From the NCBI GenBank assembly GCA_018806985.1, contig JADANN010000033.1, positions 2,290,501 to 2,354,500 of the forward strand: 64,000 nucleotides of DNA. Direction: 5' to 3'. Under the pieces are notes generated by a model that made no database searches, was not told the DNA's origin, and saw only the letters and a program-made list of their open reading frames with translations. The stretch's first letter is position 1; each line of letters begins with the position of its first letter. This document shows, piece by piece, positions 63,741 through 64,000 of the stretch. This DNA comes from Angiostrongylus vasorum. Lineage: Eukaryota > Nematoda > Chromadorea > Rhabditida > Metastrongylidae. The position numbers and the translations under genes are program-made.

Positions 63741-64000
63741 TACTTAACAAAACAGAAATGATCAAGATCTTTTCTCAAAACTATGTAACTCAGCAGATAG
63801 TCCAACTGTATCTAATGATCTAAGAAACATGAAATAAAAATGATGTAATGAATTAATGACTAGAAATTTATCCCGTCTCACTGTTGTTTCTCGGAGATGA
63901 GGGGTCAAATTATGCCACAATAATCGCAGTCGCAAAGGAGCGAGATTTCTTTCGATTCACAACAGCAGTCGAATGCTCTCAGTGAACATCTGCGAACGCT

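Overview
The window is nuclear DNA of an animal, most likely a parasitic nematode of the strongylid/hookworm type. The evidence is small exons with GT-AG introns, a fused animal-type PAPS synthase, a 3' splice site lying against a start codon (the spliced-leader pattern), and dense nematode-style RTE, Penelope and mariner debris. The organism is inferred. It is not bacterial: there are no operons, no ribosome binding sites and no long ORFs.

Two host genes can be assembled exon by exon, both on the minus strand. (1) A bifunctional PAPS synthase (APS kinase then ATP sulfurylase; pps-1/PAPSS type) has 18 proposed coding exons from 18562 down to 4590, about 640 residues. It makes the sulfate donor for all sulfotransferases. 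(2) A folliculin-interacting protein (FNIP family) has 15 coding exons from 57557 down to 44092, about 803 residues. It is the partner of folliculin in Rag GTPase/mTORC1 and AMPK signalling. Exon phases agree across both genes except at three places: an AT instead of GT donor in PAPSS (9316), and one apparently missing base in a homopolymer in each gene (5876-5879 and 53349-53356). These look like assembly errors or real lesions.

The rest is repeats. The 25 kb between the genes (18.6-44 kb) holds five layers: Penelope-like elements (all five recognisable pieces in the window are on the plus strand), a nearly full-length but broken RTE LINE (24.3-27.8 kb), piggyBac-like transposase remnants (30.6-33.1 and 41.2-41.9 kb), tRNA-headed SINEs, and foldback/MITE elements. 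The same families fill the introns of both genes, and a 1.23 kb mariner with intact TIRs sits in an FNIP intron.

The most interesting structures are these: a composite element (35.6-36.8 kb) flanked by two SINE copies in inverted orientation, with a second reverse-complement copy at 40.1-41.1 kb; SINE families that share a central core but have different heads and tails; several non-autonomous families that share the 3' end of an RTE LINE; foldback elements whose arms look tRNA-like; and hammerhead-like motifs in Penelope-associated ends.
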